Of a DNA stretch of 64,000 bases, positions 1 through 9,778 are shown in pieces. Source of the DNA: Zygnema cylindricum (lineage: Eukaryota; Streptophyta; Zygnematophyceae; Zygnematales; Zygnemataceae); NCBI GenBank assembly GCA_037447655.1, contig JBBHKE010002976.1, positions 457,449 through 521,448 on the forward strand, written 5' to 3'. A program made the position numbers and the translations under genes. The notes under the pieces were generated by a model. That model saw only the letters and a list, made by a program, of their open reading frames with translations. It was not told the DNA's origin and searched no databases. Each line of letters starts with the position of its first letter. The stretch's first letter is position 1.

Positions 1-153
1 CTGGCGGGCGCGGCCTAGGCCTTGCCTAAGCCAACGGTCTAAAACCCCCAGCCCGCCAATGCCAGCCAACTGAGTGGTTCTTTTTTTTTTGCCAGTCAAT
101 GCCAGCCAGTTTGTTTTTTGGTTTTTTTTTCTTTTTAAACATGAAAAAAAAAG

Positions 154-352
154 GTTGTAATAACAAGAAACATAAAAACCATAGCACCTTCATGCACCGT
201 AGCACTAATGGCAGCGTTTAGACTGTGCCATGATTGTGATAAGTAAAGCGCTTAGAATGCTTTTCTATTAGGTTGTAAGTACAAGAAACATGAGAAACCG
301 TAGCACCTTCATGCACTGTAGTACTAATCGCAGCGTTTAGACTGTGCCATGG
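154..352. repeat. two-copy direct repeat, about 117-bp spacing
   Basis: Two near-identical blocks (about 165-232 and 283-352) read AAGAAACAT...CACCTTCATGCAC...GCAGCGTTTAGACTGTGCCATG. The second ends where a hAT-4 family fragment begins. Bases 1-153 hold only GC-rich and T-rich low-complexity sequence with no gene signal. Confidence 0.8.
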
Positions 353-498
353 TAACTGACCGTTTTTTTTTTCTTGGTGAGTCAACCGACCGTAACCGCC
401 CGACCCCCAAAATCTGGCAACCGAATCCGTTCCGGATCCGGCGCGGGCGGTCGGTTAAAGGTCGGTCACGGTTACGATTGACCGTTTGCGACCTCTGG
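352..498. mobile_element. fragment of hAT-4 short inverted-repeat element
   Basis: Reverse-complement match to the left part of the intact copy at 48074-48596: shared blocks include GAGTCAACCGACCG, CAACCGAATCCGTTCCGGAT and the terminal TTTGCGACCTCTG. Only one end is present; the other half is missing. The ORFs read through here are not genes. Confidence 0.7.
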
Positions 499-1330
499 CC
501 ACAACCAATATGTCGACCAACGATATTATCGATTAAAGACTGGTCCAATTACCCGATAATATCGGGTGTTGACCGGCAATCGACTATTGGCTGTATGGTT
601 GCCAATAATCCTTTAATTATCAGCGACAAAATTAACGGTACTCTTCTATTTTTGTGCTATACTAAGTAGCCGCAGAAGAAATTATTTCAGCAAAGTACCA
701 CTAATTTTTTTTCCAAGGCCCCTACTCTTGGATTCTCGTAAACAATACCGTCAAATTCACCCACCTATTTGTTCTTAACTTATCCCAGTGACTGTTCTGT
801 AACTACAAAACTGTTCTGTAACTCAATAACTTTTCTGCAACTACAGAACAGTTACTGTTCGGTTGTTACAAAACAGTTTACAGAAAAATGACCGTTTACA
901 AAATAGTTACAGTTCGGTAACAATTATACAGTGATATATGTTCGGTAACCTCCTGTTTTGTAATAAGAAAACAGTTGCTATTCTGTAGTTACAAAACAAT
1001 TTACAGCAACTACAGTAAACTTCATTCCTTTCCCAAACTTTCCTGTCATTTACCGCTCCAAAATTGGGAATATGGCAGACAGAATAATTCAAGCACTGAA
1101 GCACAATGTAAATTGTCAAATGCTAGGAAGACGCCTTCAATTGTGGTAGATGAAGGAACAGACCCTTCAAATTGAAAATCAGACAACTGTATACGGAGAA
1201 AAAATGTTTTAAGTGGCGAAAAAATTAATAACACTAATAGCGATACACGGTGTACTCTAGATGAAATGCAGCAACAAAACTAAAGTTAATAATAATAGTA
1301 AAGTTAATAATTATAGTTAATAGTTAGTTA
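499..1330. other. gene-free stretch with small repeats
   Basis: No coding signal. Positions 785-1015 carry interspersed, partly inverted copies of TGTTCTGTAACTACAAAACAG. Positions 1160-1254 match the end of a short element also seen at 22010-22092 (GTACGGAGAAAA, AGTGGCGAAAA, then the terminal CACTAATAGCGATACACGG). Confidence 0.7.
785..1015. repeat. degenerate TGTTCTGTAACTACAAAACAG repeat cluster
   Basis: The motifs CTGTTCTGTAACTACAAAAC, CAACTACAGAACAGTTACTG, TTACAAAACAGTTTACAG and CAAAATAGTTACAGTTCGG occur one after another in both orientations. Each is close to its own reverse complement, so the stretch can fold into several short hairpins. Confidence 0.75.
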
Positions 1331-2672
1331 TTAATTGAAGTTAGTGTATCTGATTTTTTTAAGTTTGGCTCTTTCATGTTTTATCTGCAAATGCTCCCAT
1401 CCTTCCTTTTGTCGGTTGAGCGCCTCCGAAAAAGGACGAATTAGCTTGCTACTTTCTATAACTTGCGATTTTAAAAAATCCATCGCTTCCTCTTCCTTCG
1501 CCTCCTTTTCCTTTGTCTCCTTTCCTAAAAGCTGTACAATTAGAAACTCTGCGACCACTGCTGCAACCTCTCGCCTCGCTTTATCTATCGGAATTTTCGC
1601 CGGTAAATCGCCCCTTTTCGTGTTTGGAATTCCATGAGAAAATTGGGATTTATTCATTCCTCGAATCACCACAATTGGCTTATTCTTTATAAGAAAAGCC
1701 TCACCCAGTTGTGTCTGTGTAGACATGACCACCCCCAAATTTTTTCCAAACATAGGAAGACCCATTTGACCATCATATTTTCCAGCAATAGTGAGAACTG
1801 ATTTTGTGTATTCGGAGAGATTATCCTCTTCATGATTAAACCAGGACCCCATTTGAATGAATCCTTGGGCATTTTTTAGAGCCGGAGCTCGTCCCATATA
1901 GGCTCCCCAACTTGAAAAAAAAAATGTAATAAAAATACAAATACAAATTAAGACAAATACAATTCAGTCAGAGTAGCGAATACAAGAAAAAGAAAGGGAC
2001 AGAAGGGAGGAGGTAGGCCCAAGAGAGGTTGCTAAAACTGGACACAAGAGCGGAAGGAGGAGAGGGAGAGGAGAAGAGAGAGACGACAACAACGACGAGA
2101 ATGCGGAGAACGGGGAAGGCTTAAAGGCAATAGAGAAAGAGGAAAGAAGAGAGAGCAGCAGAGGGAGAGAAGAAAGGAAGAGAACAAGAGGCTGAGAGTA
2201 GAACAAAAACAACTCAAATACTAGGTAGACGTGAAGAGAGGTACATGTTTAAGAGATACAATCCTTCACGAACTCTGTTTTACGAGACAAAGAAAAAATC
2301 TGTAGGTGACACAAACATAACAAAATCAAAATAAATCAAAATAAATCAAAAAAAGTCTAAACTTAAGATAATTTTTCCTTACCTGTGTCCTGCAAAAAAT
2401 ATATAGTTGGAAGGCAATGGACCATCTCTAAATCCTGAAGTTGCAAGTCGCCCTTGGACACCCTTATATCTTTCCTCAATCTCGACAATTGTCGGCATGT
2501 TATCGGTAAAATTTAATATTGCCACCCAAAGACGTAACCCTAACACCGCCTTTTGAATCCCTTCGACCAATGGGAGATAAGCATCAGGTGACGTCACGGC
2601 ACCCGGAAGAAACACAAGGAGAACATCAATTCCAAGAAGTAACAATCCACTCCCTTCAATTGGTTGGAGAAT
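1331..2672 (-). CDS. alpha/beta hydrolase-like protein, two 3' exons
   Basis: Two exons can be read. The upstream one (2672-2383, 290 nt) follows TTTTTTGGCAG and ends CACAG|GTAAGG. The downstream one (1910-1331) follows a T-rich tract and CAAG. Joining them in phase gives the nucleophile elbow AGHSWG across the splice site, which is the GxSxG motif of alpha/beta hydrolases. Before it lie a hydrophobic strand (LLVFLPGAVTSPDAYLP) and after it WGAYMGRAP, then LTIAGKYDG, where the Asp sits at the acid position, and VVIRGMNKSQFSHG at the histidine loop. The His usually seen after GMN is Lys here; a His follows five residues later. The C-terminus is a charged, probably helical tail after about residue 220. 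The two exons encode about 289 residues. The N-terminal exon is not visible: upstream lies a microsatellite interrupted by a solo LTR. Substrate unknown. The splice-restored GxSxG makes the family call fairly secure. Confidence 0.75.
1911..2382 (-). other. intron of the hydrolase gene, purine-rich
   Basis: Donor GTAAGG at 2382 and acceptor CAAG at 1911, read on the minus strand. About 1976-2215 is strongly A/G-rich on the plus strand (GAGGGAGAGGAGAAGAGAGAG), that is, a long polypyrimidine tract in the transcript. ORFs called across it are low-complexity artefacts. Confidence 0.75.
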
Positions 2673-2692
2673 CTGCCAAAAAATAACATCTT

Positions 2693-3480
2693 AGTGGGAG
2701 AGGGAGAGGGAGAGGGAGAGGGAGAGGGAGAGGTGAAAGGATCGTATAATAAAACTGAGTGCAAATGCAAGCGGAAGCATAAATGGCAAAACACACGCAA
2801 GAGAAATATAACCCCAAGGAACTCCTCTTAATCATATAAAATATAATCTTCACTAACGTCCTCTAACTCCTCAAGAAACACCAAAAAGATATCAAACTCC
2901 CTTAACTCCTTGAACTCCATAATCTACAAGGAGGATCAACTCTCAATCAATTGATAAAAACATCTCTCTCACTACGCCTCAATATACTCCTTCAAACGTA
3001 ACGTAACAATACCAACCAAACCGTACATGTAAAACGCACTAAGCGCTAACCAATCAAACTACACCAATACGTAACACAACACGGTACACGACTAGAAACG
3101 TCAACTGCGAACCGACTTGAACCACATGGTACGACTAGAACTTACGTGAACCGAAACAACCAAACAATTTCAAAGTCACTTCTATAGTTAGAATCTAACT
3201 TACGTGAACCGAAACAAAACGAACAATCAATTTCCACGTCACTTCAAATATCTAGAGACGAAACTACTTCGTCGCTGGTTGTAGCTACTTTAGCTACGAG
3301 AATATCTTGTCGCTAAATGAGTTCTCAGTACTAAGTCTTAGCAAGAGGGAGAGGGAGAGAGAGAGGAAGAAGGAGAGAGAGAGGGAAAGGGAGAGGGAGA
3401 GGGAGAGGGAGAGGGAGAAGACGAAGGAGAGGGAGAAGGAGAGGGAGAGGGAGACGGGGAGGGAGAGGAGGAGCAAAGAG
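2693..3480. repeat. (GAGAGG)n purine microsatellite split by a solo LTR
   Basis: The hexamer array GAGAGG occupies about 2696-2733, is interrupted by the LTR at 2734-3343, and resumes at 3344-3480 with less regular GAGAGA/GAAGGAGAGG units. Confidence 0.9.
2734..3343 (-). mobile_element. solo LTR, relative of the element-B LTR
   Basis: It begins TGAAAGGATC and ends TTAGCA (TG...CA ends), flanked by AGAGG at 2729-2733 and 3344-3348, which fits a 5-bp target duplication although the target is itself repetitive. The interior (GAGTGCAAATGCAAGCGGAAGC, CTACGCCTCAATATACTCC, CCAACCAAACCGTACATGTA) matches the LTRs at 4293-6108 and 8060-9778. No internal region is present. Confidence 0.8.
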
Positions 3481-3655
3481 GAGGAGCCGGAAAGGAGATG
3501 GAGCTGAGGGAGGTGGAGTGGAGGGAGGGAGGAAGAAGAGGATGGAGAGGGTGGAATGGAGGAGGGAAGGTGGAAGGGAGGAGGAGGGGGGATGGAGGGG
3601 AGGGAGGAAGGAGATGGAATGGAAGGAATGGAATGGAATGGAATGGAAAGAAAAA
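3481..3655. repeat. purine-rich tract with GGAAT units
   Basis: Almost only A and G for 170 bases, ending in about five GGAAT pentamers (about 3615-3650). The pentamer resembles the unit of vertebrate satellites II/III, but this array is far too short to be called a satellite. Confidence 0.75.
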
Positions 3656-3860
3656 CTCCAGACTTTCTAGAATGAATCGAAGTACTTTGATGTACGATTG
3701 AAAGTACTATGTATGTTTCATGAAATATATTTGTTACTCGTTTCGGCTAGATTGCATCGCCTAATATAGTATGATAGTACTTCTAGCTTTGTCTACTTTC
3801 GCTTTATTTGTCGTTTGCCATGTTTCAACCCTTAGTGAAATTTAAGTATTCTAGCAATCT

Positions 3861-4138
3861 GCGGACAGGTGGCAAAGACTTGCCGCTCACACGTGTCACG
3901 CCATTGCTGGTATTGTATTTAAGGGACACCATGACTGTGTGTTAATTAATCAATGAGGAATTGGAGGATTATATGGAGTAATAGAAGAGATAGAAAAAGA
4001 TTGTAATTTCAGTTTATATTAATGTGAGATTTTTTTTTTAAATGTCTCTTCAATGTTGATTTAATGTTTTATATTCTGAATGCTTCTGCTGCTATAAGTG
4101 TTTGTTAGTGAGCTCAGAGTTTATTATCGATCCTTTCA
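3861..4138 (+). mobile_element. 3' part of an LTR (element C)
   Basis: It ends GATCCTTTCA and is followed after 2 bases by a primer binding site. The 5' limit is not resolved. The same LTR terminus (reverse complement TGAAAGGATC) starts the solo LTR at 2734. The stretch 3656-3860 holds nothing recognisable. Confidence 0.55.
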
Positions 4139-4140
4139 TT

Positions 4141-4152
4141 TGGTATCAGAGC
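4141..4152 (+). other. primer binding site of element C
   Basis: TGGTATCAGAGC is complementary to the 3' end of an initiator-Met tRNA of plant type and lies 2 bases after an LTR end. About 140 bp of leader with a start-like ATG at 4200 follow before element B interrupts at 4293. Confidence 0.8.
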
Positions 4153-4292
4153 GGGTAGAGCTCCATTGTGATATCTCCCTCTTTGTCTAGTGTTGGCGCA
4201 TGGAGGGAAAGAACAAAAAGAAGTCCCATTTCACTCCCTCCTCTTCTACTACCCCCGTTTCTCATTTTTGGGAAAATTTGCCGACTCCCGAG

Positions 4293-6108
4293 TGATAGGA
4301 TCTTTACAATAAAATAAAACTGAGTGTAAATGCCAGCGGAAGCATAAATGAATAAAACACACACAGGAGAAAGATTACCCCAAGGAAGCCAATATATTCC
4401 ACGGAGAACTTTTCTTACATAATTTCCTCACACCCTCAAAACGCACTCACTTCTAACTCCTCTTAATCATACAAAAGATAATCTTCTCTAACCTCCTCTA
4501 ACTCCTCAAGAAACACCACAAAGCTACCAAACTTCCTTAACTTCTTGAACTCCTTTATAATCTACAAAGAGGATCAACTCTCGCCAAATTGACAATTGAT
4601 ACATTGATTGATAAAACCTCTTTCACCCTACGCCTCAATATATACCTTCCAAACGTCACGTAACAATACCAACCAAACCGTACATGTAATACGCACTAAG
4701 CGCCTACCAATGAAACTACACCAATACGTAACATAACAAAGTACACGAAAGTACATTCAAACATAATCAACTACAAAAGACTTGACCAACGTCAAACACA
4801 ATCCGAATAAGTGTTAAGTGCGCAGAGTGCGCACCGGTCAAAGAACAATCGTACAAAGAATCACACGGAATCAAGTACGAAGTCTGTTGTTTTTAGAAAG
4901 CTTTAGTCCTCTTTATGCCTCAGCTGTGAGAGAGAGCTGTTCAGGACTTAAGCTATTTTTGGTTGAGTTCGGTTCAGTACTTACCGAAATTAGTGTGACA
5001 GTGAAGTTGGGAGTTCACGGTTCATTCACACTTGGGACACGTGTCGTCACTTGGGAGAATGCGTGAGTATGTCCTCCGTGGACGTACGGAAATTCGGCAG
5101 GACCACTGGACTTCGTAAAGTCAATTCTACGGTGCCAAATCCTCTAATCGGACCGCTGACAGCCGCCGCCAACAAATAGTGACGAGGCGTGACTAGATCA
5201 TTATCACTTTACGTTGTCTTAACTTCGGTGTAAATATTTGTGATAGAATGTTAGATGTACGGCTGGAATGCCTCCGTACAGCTTAGTGTAGTTTCGGTGT
5301 ATAAAAGTAGGACTTAGTGAATTTGATTTTTAGGAACAAATGATATGAAAACTGTACACTCAGTTTTATGTAATTTCATTTCTACATATCTCACAGATTT
5401 GGGAGCGGAATTGATTGAAATTTTGTGTGTGTGTTCCTTTGTATTTTAGCTACATTGTGGCAAATATTCAGGACGTTTAGAGCGTTTTTTCGAAAATTAT
5501 AGTCTGTCAAAGTTTCTGTTCAGCCATCGGTATTTGTGGAAGCTTCCTCTCTTGATTTGTTCTACGATGACTACTGCTGCATCTTCTTCATCTTCAGTGC
5601 CAGTAATTGTGTCAGAACAACAAAGTCACCTCAAAATATCAATGCTTTTCGTACATGATCAAATGAACGTACGCGAACATATGTAGAATAAAAACTCCAC
5701 GACAAAGTGAAACGTAATCGGCCGTACAAATGTACGCCGCAACCGAAACTCCACATTGAACCGAAATAGAATCGTGCGTCGTGACGCGAAACTTTGTCAA
5801 TTCTCGCTGACGCCCGATTCACTCAAATGAAACGTCAAGACCTCAAGCGAATCCCAAGTACCAAAGTACGAACTAACCAATGAGACGTGGCGCGCGAAAC
5901 GCGCGCCGGCAACATACACGACAAAGAACTACCTTAGAACAAAGACCACTACGATCACTACGACACATAAGCGTACAGTGACCTTAACTCACCGTGCAAA
6001 CACTTCGAGTAAGACAAGACACATAACTCGGACGAACAAAATCAACACTAAAACAATACATAAATTGACAGCCGATGCAAACGACAAATCCCACAATGTA
6101 AAACCTAA
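4293..6108 (-). repeat. 3' LTR of element B, with insertion
   Basis: The LTR continues from 4884 directly to 5628 when the insertion and one copy of its duplication are removed (TACGAAGTC joins CACCTCAAAATATC), exactly as in the uninterrupted copy near 9210-9235. Its end at 6108 abuts the polypurine tract. Confidence 0.8.
4885..5622 (+). mobile_element. LTR-like insertion with perfect 5-bp duplication
   Basis: 738 bp starting TGTTGT and ending ACAACA, flanked by AAGTC at 4880-4884 and 5623-5627. Ends and duplication are those of an LTR retrotransposon insertion. It carries a short reading frame at its right end, ATG at 5567, rich in Thr, Ala and Ser (MTTAASSSSSVPVIVSEQ), which looks more like the start of a copia gag than LTR sequence. 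Confidence 0.75.
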
Positions 6109-6120
6109 CAATCCCCCTCT
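6109..6120 (-). other. polypurine tract of element B
   Basis: On the minus strand the purine run TTGAGAGGGGGAT immediately precedes the LTR start TGTTAGG. A second similar run occurs at 6239-6251. Confidence 0.6.
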
Positions 6121-6398
6121 CAATGTGGGAATTGTCGATACTCCAAAATAACGTAAACAAAATTACACTAAACAACAAAAGACAAACTAGACAGCCACGC
6201 GACAGATACGCTACGGCTGATTACAAATTTGAATTAACAATCCCCCTCTCAAACTTGTAATCATTACTCTAATCACAACTTAAGACTCCCCTTTATAAAA
6301 CATCATGAGACATACTAATAACGAAATATTTTAACACCAGATTGACATACGACACAAAACAACAAATGTCAGACGTACGATACAATAATTCCTCCAGG

Positions 6399-7088
6399 CT
6401 ATTTTGCCATAAATGCCAAAACGAATAATCCTCCCACAGGATCTTCGAAAGCTCCAATCAGCTCCAAATGTCGTAGCCCCCTCTCCAACGAAACAAACCA
6501 AAAATTGCATCCGTAACTTCGCGCGTCAAAATTCACGCATACGCCACATGGCGCTTCTCCATTTGTACCAAGCACCTCAAAAGAAAACAAAACAGCCGCT
6601 CCAAACGAAAAGAAAAAACATAACCAGACGGTGAAATTTTGAAAGTTCACGTCGCAAATCCATGTCACCTTCTCCATCATAATAAAATTGTTAAATAATA
6701 TCTTCGTTGACCGAAACCAAAGTAACGTCCACACTGTACCAATAAGGTACGAAAATATCCACGTATACGGATTTTGAATAACTCTGCGACCGACAACATC
6801 TGACGACGACAAAAAAACAGCCGCCAAAAAATACTGCAAAGTAATATACCGCAAATTCCAAAGTACAAGAGGCATTAACGCCCTGTACGAAACGATCACT
6901 CCTCCTTCCACAGATACGTCAGAATTAAACAATGTACAGTGAACTCCAAATCTCAACCACCAATTATAATTCACGTAGCGATTTAGGTAACCGCCGCACC
7001 AATAAGATTCCACAAATCGATTTAGGTGACCGCCGCACCACTGTAGGCTAACAGTAACAATAGAACAGATTGCTGTACAAAACTTCAC
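6399..7088 (-). CDS. unassigned 229-residue ORF inside element B
   Basis: Open for 690 bases in the interior of the non-autonomous LTR element, same strand as the element. The product is rich in Phe, Val and Trp and has short internal repeats near its N-terminus (CGGHLNRFVES and CGGYLNRYVNY), which recur as CCDYLNRLTV in the frame just upstream (about 7335). I recognise no domain. It may be chance coding of repeated DNA or a degenerate accessory protein. Confidence 0.25.
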   Translation of the reverse strand: MKFCTAICSIVTVSLQWCGGHLNRFVESYWCGGYLNRYVNYNWWLRFGVHCTLFNSDVSVEGGVIVSYRALMPLVLWNLRYITLQYFLAAVFLSSSDVVGRRVIQNPYTWIFSYLIGTVWTLLWFRSTKILFNNFIMMEKVTWICDVNFQNFTVWLCFFFSFGAAVLFSFEVLGTNGEAPCGVCVNFDARSYGCNFWFVSLERGLRHLELIGAFEDPVGGLFVLAFMAK

Positions 7089-7613
7089 TTCAAAAAATTA
7101 CACCATATTCCAATGTTGAACCAAAAAAGTACCAACGGAATAAAAAACATAACGACCACACAAAAGTTCGGCGTTTGACAAAGTCAACGACCGAAACAAC
7201 CGGTAAGAATACCGGTCTCGTTCCAACACGAAACTTCACGTCTTCTTCCTCCTCTTCGTCAGTAAATGACCAAAACAGCCGGTAAGATACTGGCCTTTGT
7301 TCCAACACAAAACTCCTCCTCTTTTTCTTATAAACTGTTAGGCGATTTAGGTAATCGCAACACCATTCACCTCGATTCACTTTGATTCACTCTTCAATAA
7401 ATAAACGTACAAAAGTACGAAATAGAACTCCCTCCAAAAAAATAGATCTTCAAAACGTCGAGCTTCATTTTCAACTCACGACGATACACTTCACTTCCTT
7501 TTTCATAAAATACTCCTTTACACCTCAATCAATATACCACATCGACAACTTCATTTCTCCTCCAAAAAAAAACTTTATCTTCTTCTCTTCACTCTTCTTT
7601 CCACTCTTCTCTC

Positions 7614-8035
7614 TCATAAGATCACTCTTTTTAATACACTTCTCATCACACTTTTCTTCACTCTTCTCTCTTCAGTTTTTAATCTACTCTTCTCTTCTTC
7701 ACCTTCTTCGACTTCTTCGACTACTTCGGACTCTTCTTCTTGGACTTCAAAATAAGAATCACCTCCATCCGGATCGGGATCCGGTTCATTCATCAAAGGA
7801 TAAATGAATTTTCTTCCTCCCGTCTCAATCTGAATTTTCACATCGACAAAAAAAAAGAATAGACTTGTCGAACAAGTCACAAATTACCTCCTCTGAACTT
7901 CTTTCACCTCCGAATCTATCTCGGCCAAAAGGACGAGTGGGAAAGGCCGCTTCATATTGAGCCCCACTACACTTGAATGATGATAAATCTTCCTTCCTTC
8001 CTTCCATCTCTCCACCATCCTAACACTCATGGAGC
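7614..8035 (-). pseudogene. gag remnant of element B
   Basis: The minus-strand reading just inside the primer site (GAQYEAAFPTRPFGRDRFGG, then EVICDLF) parallels the plus-strand gag fragment at 8331-8760 (GAAFESSFPTDSVDQNRGVG, then ENQMREYLENF). Both are followed by an Asp-rich PDPDG segment. The frame is broken; only the N-terminal part of gag is represented. Confidence 0.55.
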
Positions 8036-8045
8036 ACTACATCCC

Positions 8046-8057
8046 GCTCTGATACCA
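8046..8057 (-). other. primer binding site of element B
   Basis: On the minus strand TGGTATCAGAGC lies 2 bases after the LTR end ATCA, the same spacing as at 4141. Complementary to the 3' end of a plant-type initiator-Met tRNA. Confidence 0.85.
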
Positions 8058-8059
8058 CT

Positions 8060-8330
8060 TGATAGGATCTTTACAATAAAATAAAATTGAGTGCAAATGC
8101 CAGCGGAAGCATAAATGAATAAAACACACACAAGAGAAAGATTACCCTAAGGAAGCCAATATATTCCACGGAGAACTTTTCTTACATAATTTCCTCACAC
8201 CCTCAAAACGCACTCACTTCTAACTCCTCTTAATCATACAAAAGATAATCTTTCTCTTGTGTGTGTTTTATTCATTTATGCTTCCGCTGGCATTTGCACT
8301 CAGTTTTATTTTATTGTAAAGATCCTATCA
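8060..8330. repeat. large palindrome of two inverted LTR ends
   Basis: Left arm 8060-8144 and right arm 8246-8330 are inverted copies of the same LTR terminus, 85 bp each with one mismatch seen, separated by 101 bp of ordinary LTR sequence. The right arm runs straight into a gag fragment with no primer site. Confidence 0.9.
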
Positions 8331-8760
8331 ACGAGGATCCTCCTAAAGAAGAGAAAGAGTTCAGTTTTACCGGAGCCGCATTTGAGTCATCATTCCCCAC
8401 GGATTCGGTTGACCAAAATAGAGGTGTCGGTGGCTCGATGTCCGAAAATCAAATGCGAGAGTATTTGGAGAATTTCATGCGTCGGATTGATGAGAAATTC
8501 TCGGCCGTGGATAGGAGGTTCGATGAATTAACTCACGGTGATTTTTTAGGGTCCCGATCCGGATGGAGATGATTACGATGATAGTGATGGGGAGGCAAAG
8601 AAAGTGAAAGATAAGAGGGGGAAACTTAAGCTTGATGACGATTCCGATTTAGAAGAAGATAGTCAAGGAGGAGTGGAAATGTTTCAGATGCCCGGAAAGA
8701 CCGTCGTATTCAATGGATCGAATTACCTTTCGTGGAAGAAATATATTCGAGCTGAATTGA
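8331..8760 (+). pseudogene. copia-type gag N-terminal fragment
   Basis: Plus-strand reading with a coiled, charged start (SENQMREYLENFMRRIDEKF), an acidic PDPDGDDYDDSDGE stretch and FNGSNYLSWKKYIRAELI, the typical NY..WK signature at the beginning of copia gag. One frameshift lies near 8545, in the T-run before the acidic stretch. It is preceded directly by an LTR end and followed abruptly by LTR sequence of the opposite orientation. It appears to be a captured piece of an autonomous relative of element B. Confidence 0.7.
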
Positions 8761-9778
8761 TTTTGACACCCTCAAAACTCTCACTTCTAACTCCTCTAAC
8801 TCCTCAAACTCTACTAAGCTATCAAACTCCTTCCATTCCTCTAACTCCTTAAGAAACACCACAAAGCACCACACATCTATCAAACTCCCTTTAACTCCTT
8901 GAACTCTTTCACAATCTTCAAGGAGGATCAACTCTAACTCAATTGATTGATGAAAACCTCTCTCTCACTACGCCTCAATATACTTCTATAAGACGTCACG
9001 TAACAACACCAACCAAACCGAACATGTAATACGCACTAAGCGCCTACCAATGAAACTACACCAATACGTAACATAACAAAGTACACGAAAGTACATTCAA
9101 ACATAATCAACTACAAAAGACTTGACCAACGTCAAACACAATCCGAATAAGTATGACGTGCGCAGAATGCGCACTGGTCAAACACCAAACGTACAATTCA
9201 TCACACGGAATAAAGTACGCAGTCACCTCGAAATATCATTGCTTGCCGTACACGGTCAAAAGGAAACTCCGTGAAAGCCAACCGAAACTCCAAGACAAAG
9301 TAAAACGTAATCGGCCGTACAAATGTACGCCGCAACTCTAAAGACAAATCTCCACATTGGACCAGAATAGAATCGTGCGTCGCGAAGCGAAACTTCGTCA
9401 ATTTTCGCGGTCGTTCGATTCACCCAAATGAAACCTCAAGACTTCAAGCGAACCAACAAGTACCAAAGTACAAATGAACCAATAAGACGCAAGACCTCAA
9501 AAGTACCACTGAGCACCTAACTACAAATTAACCAATCAGACGCGGCGCAAGAAACGCGCGCCAGCAACATACTACGAAAGAGTACTACCTCACCAAAAGA
9601 CCACTACGATCACTGTGACACAAAACCGTACAATGACCGGGACCCTCCGTACAAAGACTTAAATAGGACAGAACATAAATTACACCGACGCACAAAACCC
9701 TCACTTAAACAAAGCGTACAATGATTGCTAACTTGACAATCAACGTTAACGACAAATCCCACAATGTAAAACCTGACA

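Larger units (their letters stand above)
4293..9778 (-). mobile_element. element B, non-autonomous LTR retrotransposon
   Basis: Minus-strand element with 3' LTR 4293-6108, polypurine tract, a short interior (6109-8059), primer site 8046-8057 and 5' LTR 8060-9778. Both LTRs start TGATAGGATC and end with AATGTAAAACCT(A/G)ACA on the plus strand. Each LTR carries an insertion: a 738-bp LTR-like element in the left one and an inverted LTR-end-plus-gag fragment in the right one. The interior has a gag remnant but no protease, integrase or reverse transcriptase, so movement would need another element's enzymes. No target duplication was found (CCGAG left, AAAGG right), suggesting loss of a flank. 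Confidence 0.75.
8060..9778 (-). repeat. 5' LTR of element B, interrupted
   Basis: LTR sequence runs 8060-8245 and resumes near 8765 (CACCCTCAAAACTCTCACTTC), matching continuous sequence at 4429-4450 of the other LTR. The block between is the inverted arm plus gag fragment. From 9000 to 9778 it parallels 4660-6108. Confidence 0.75.

Noticed and set aside
3294-3701. Arg/Glu-rich and Ser/Leu-rich ORFs on both strands
   Set aside because: They are translations of the GAGAGG microsatellite and purine tract.
7090-7807. 96- and 141-residue ORFs on opposite strands
   Set aside because: They overlap inside the interior of element B, are low-complexity (Ser/Leu/Phe or Glu-rich) and show no family motif.
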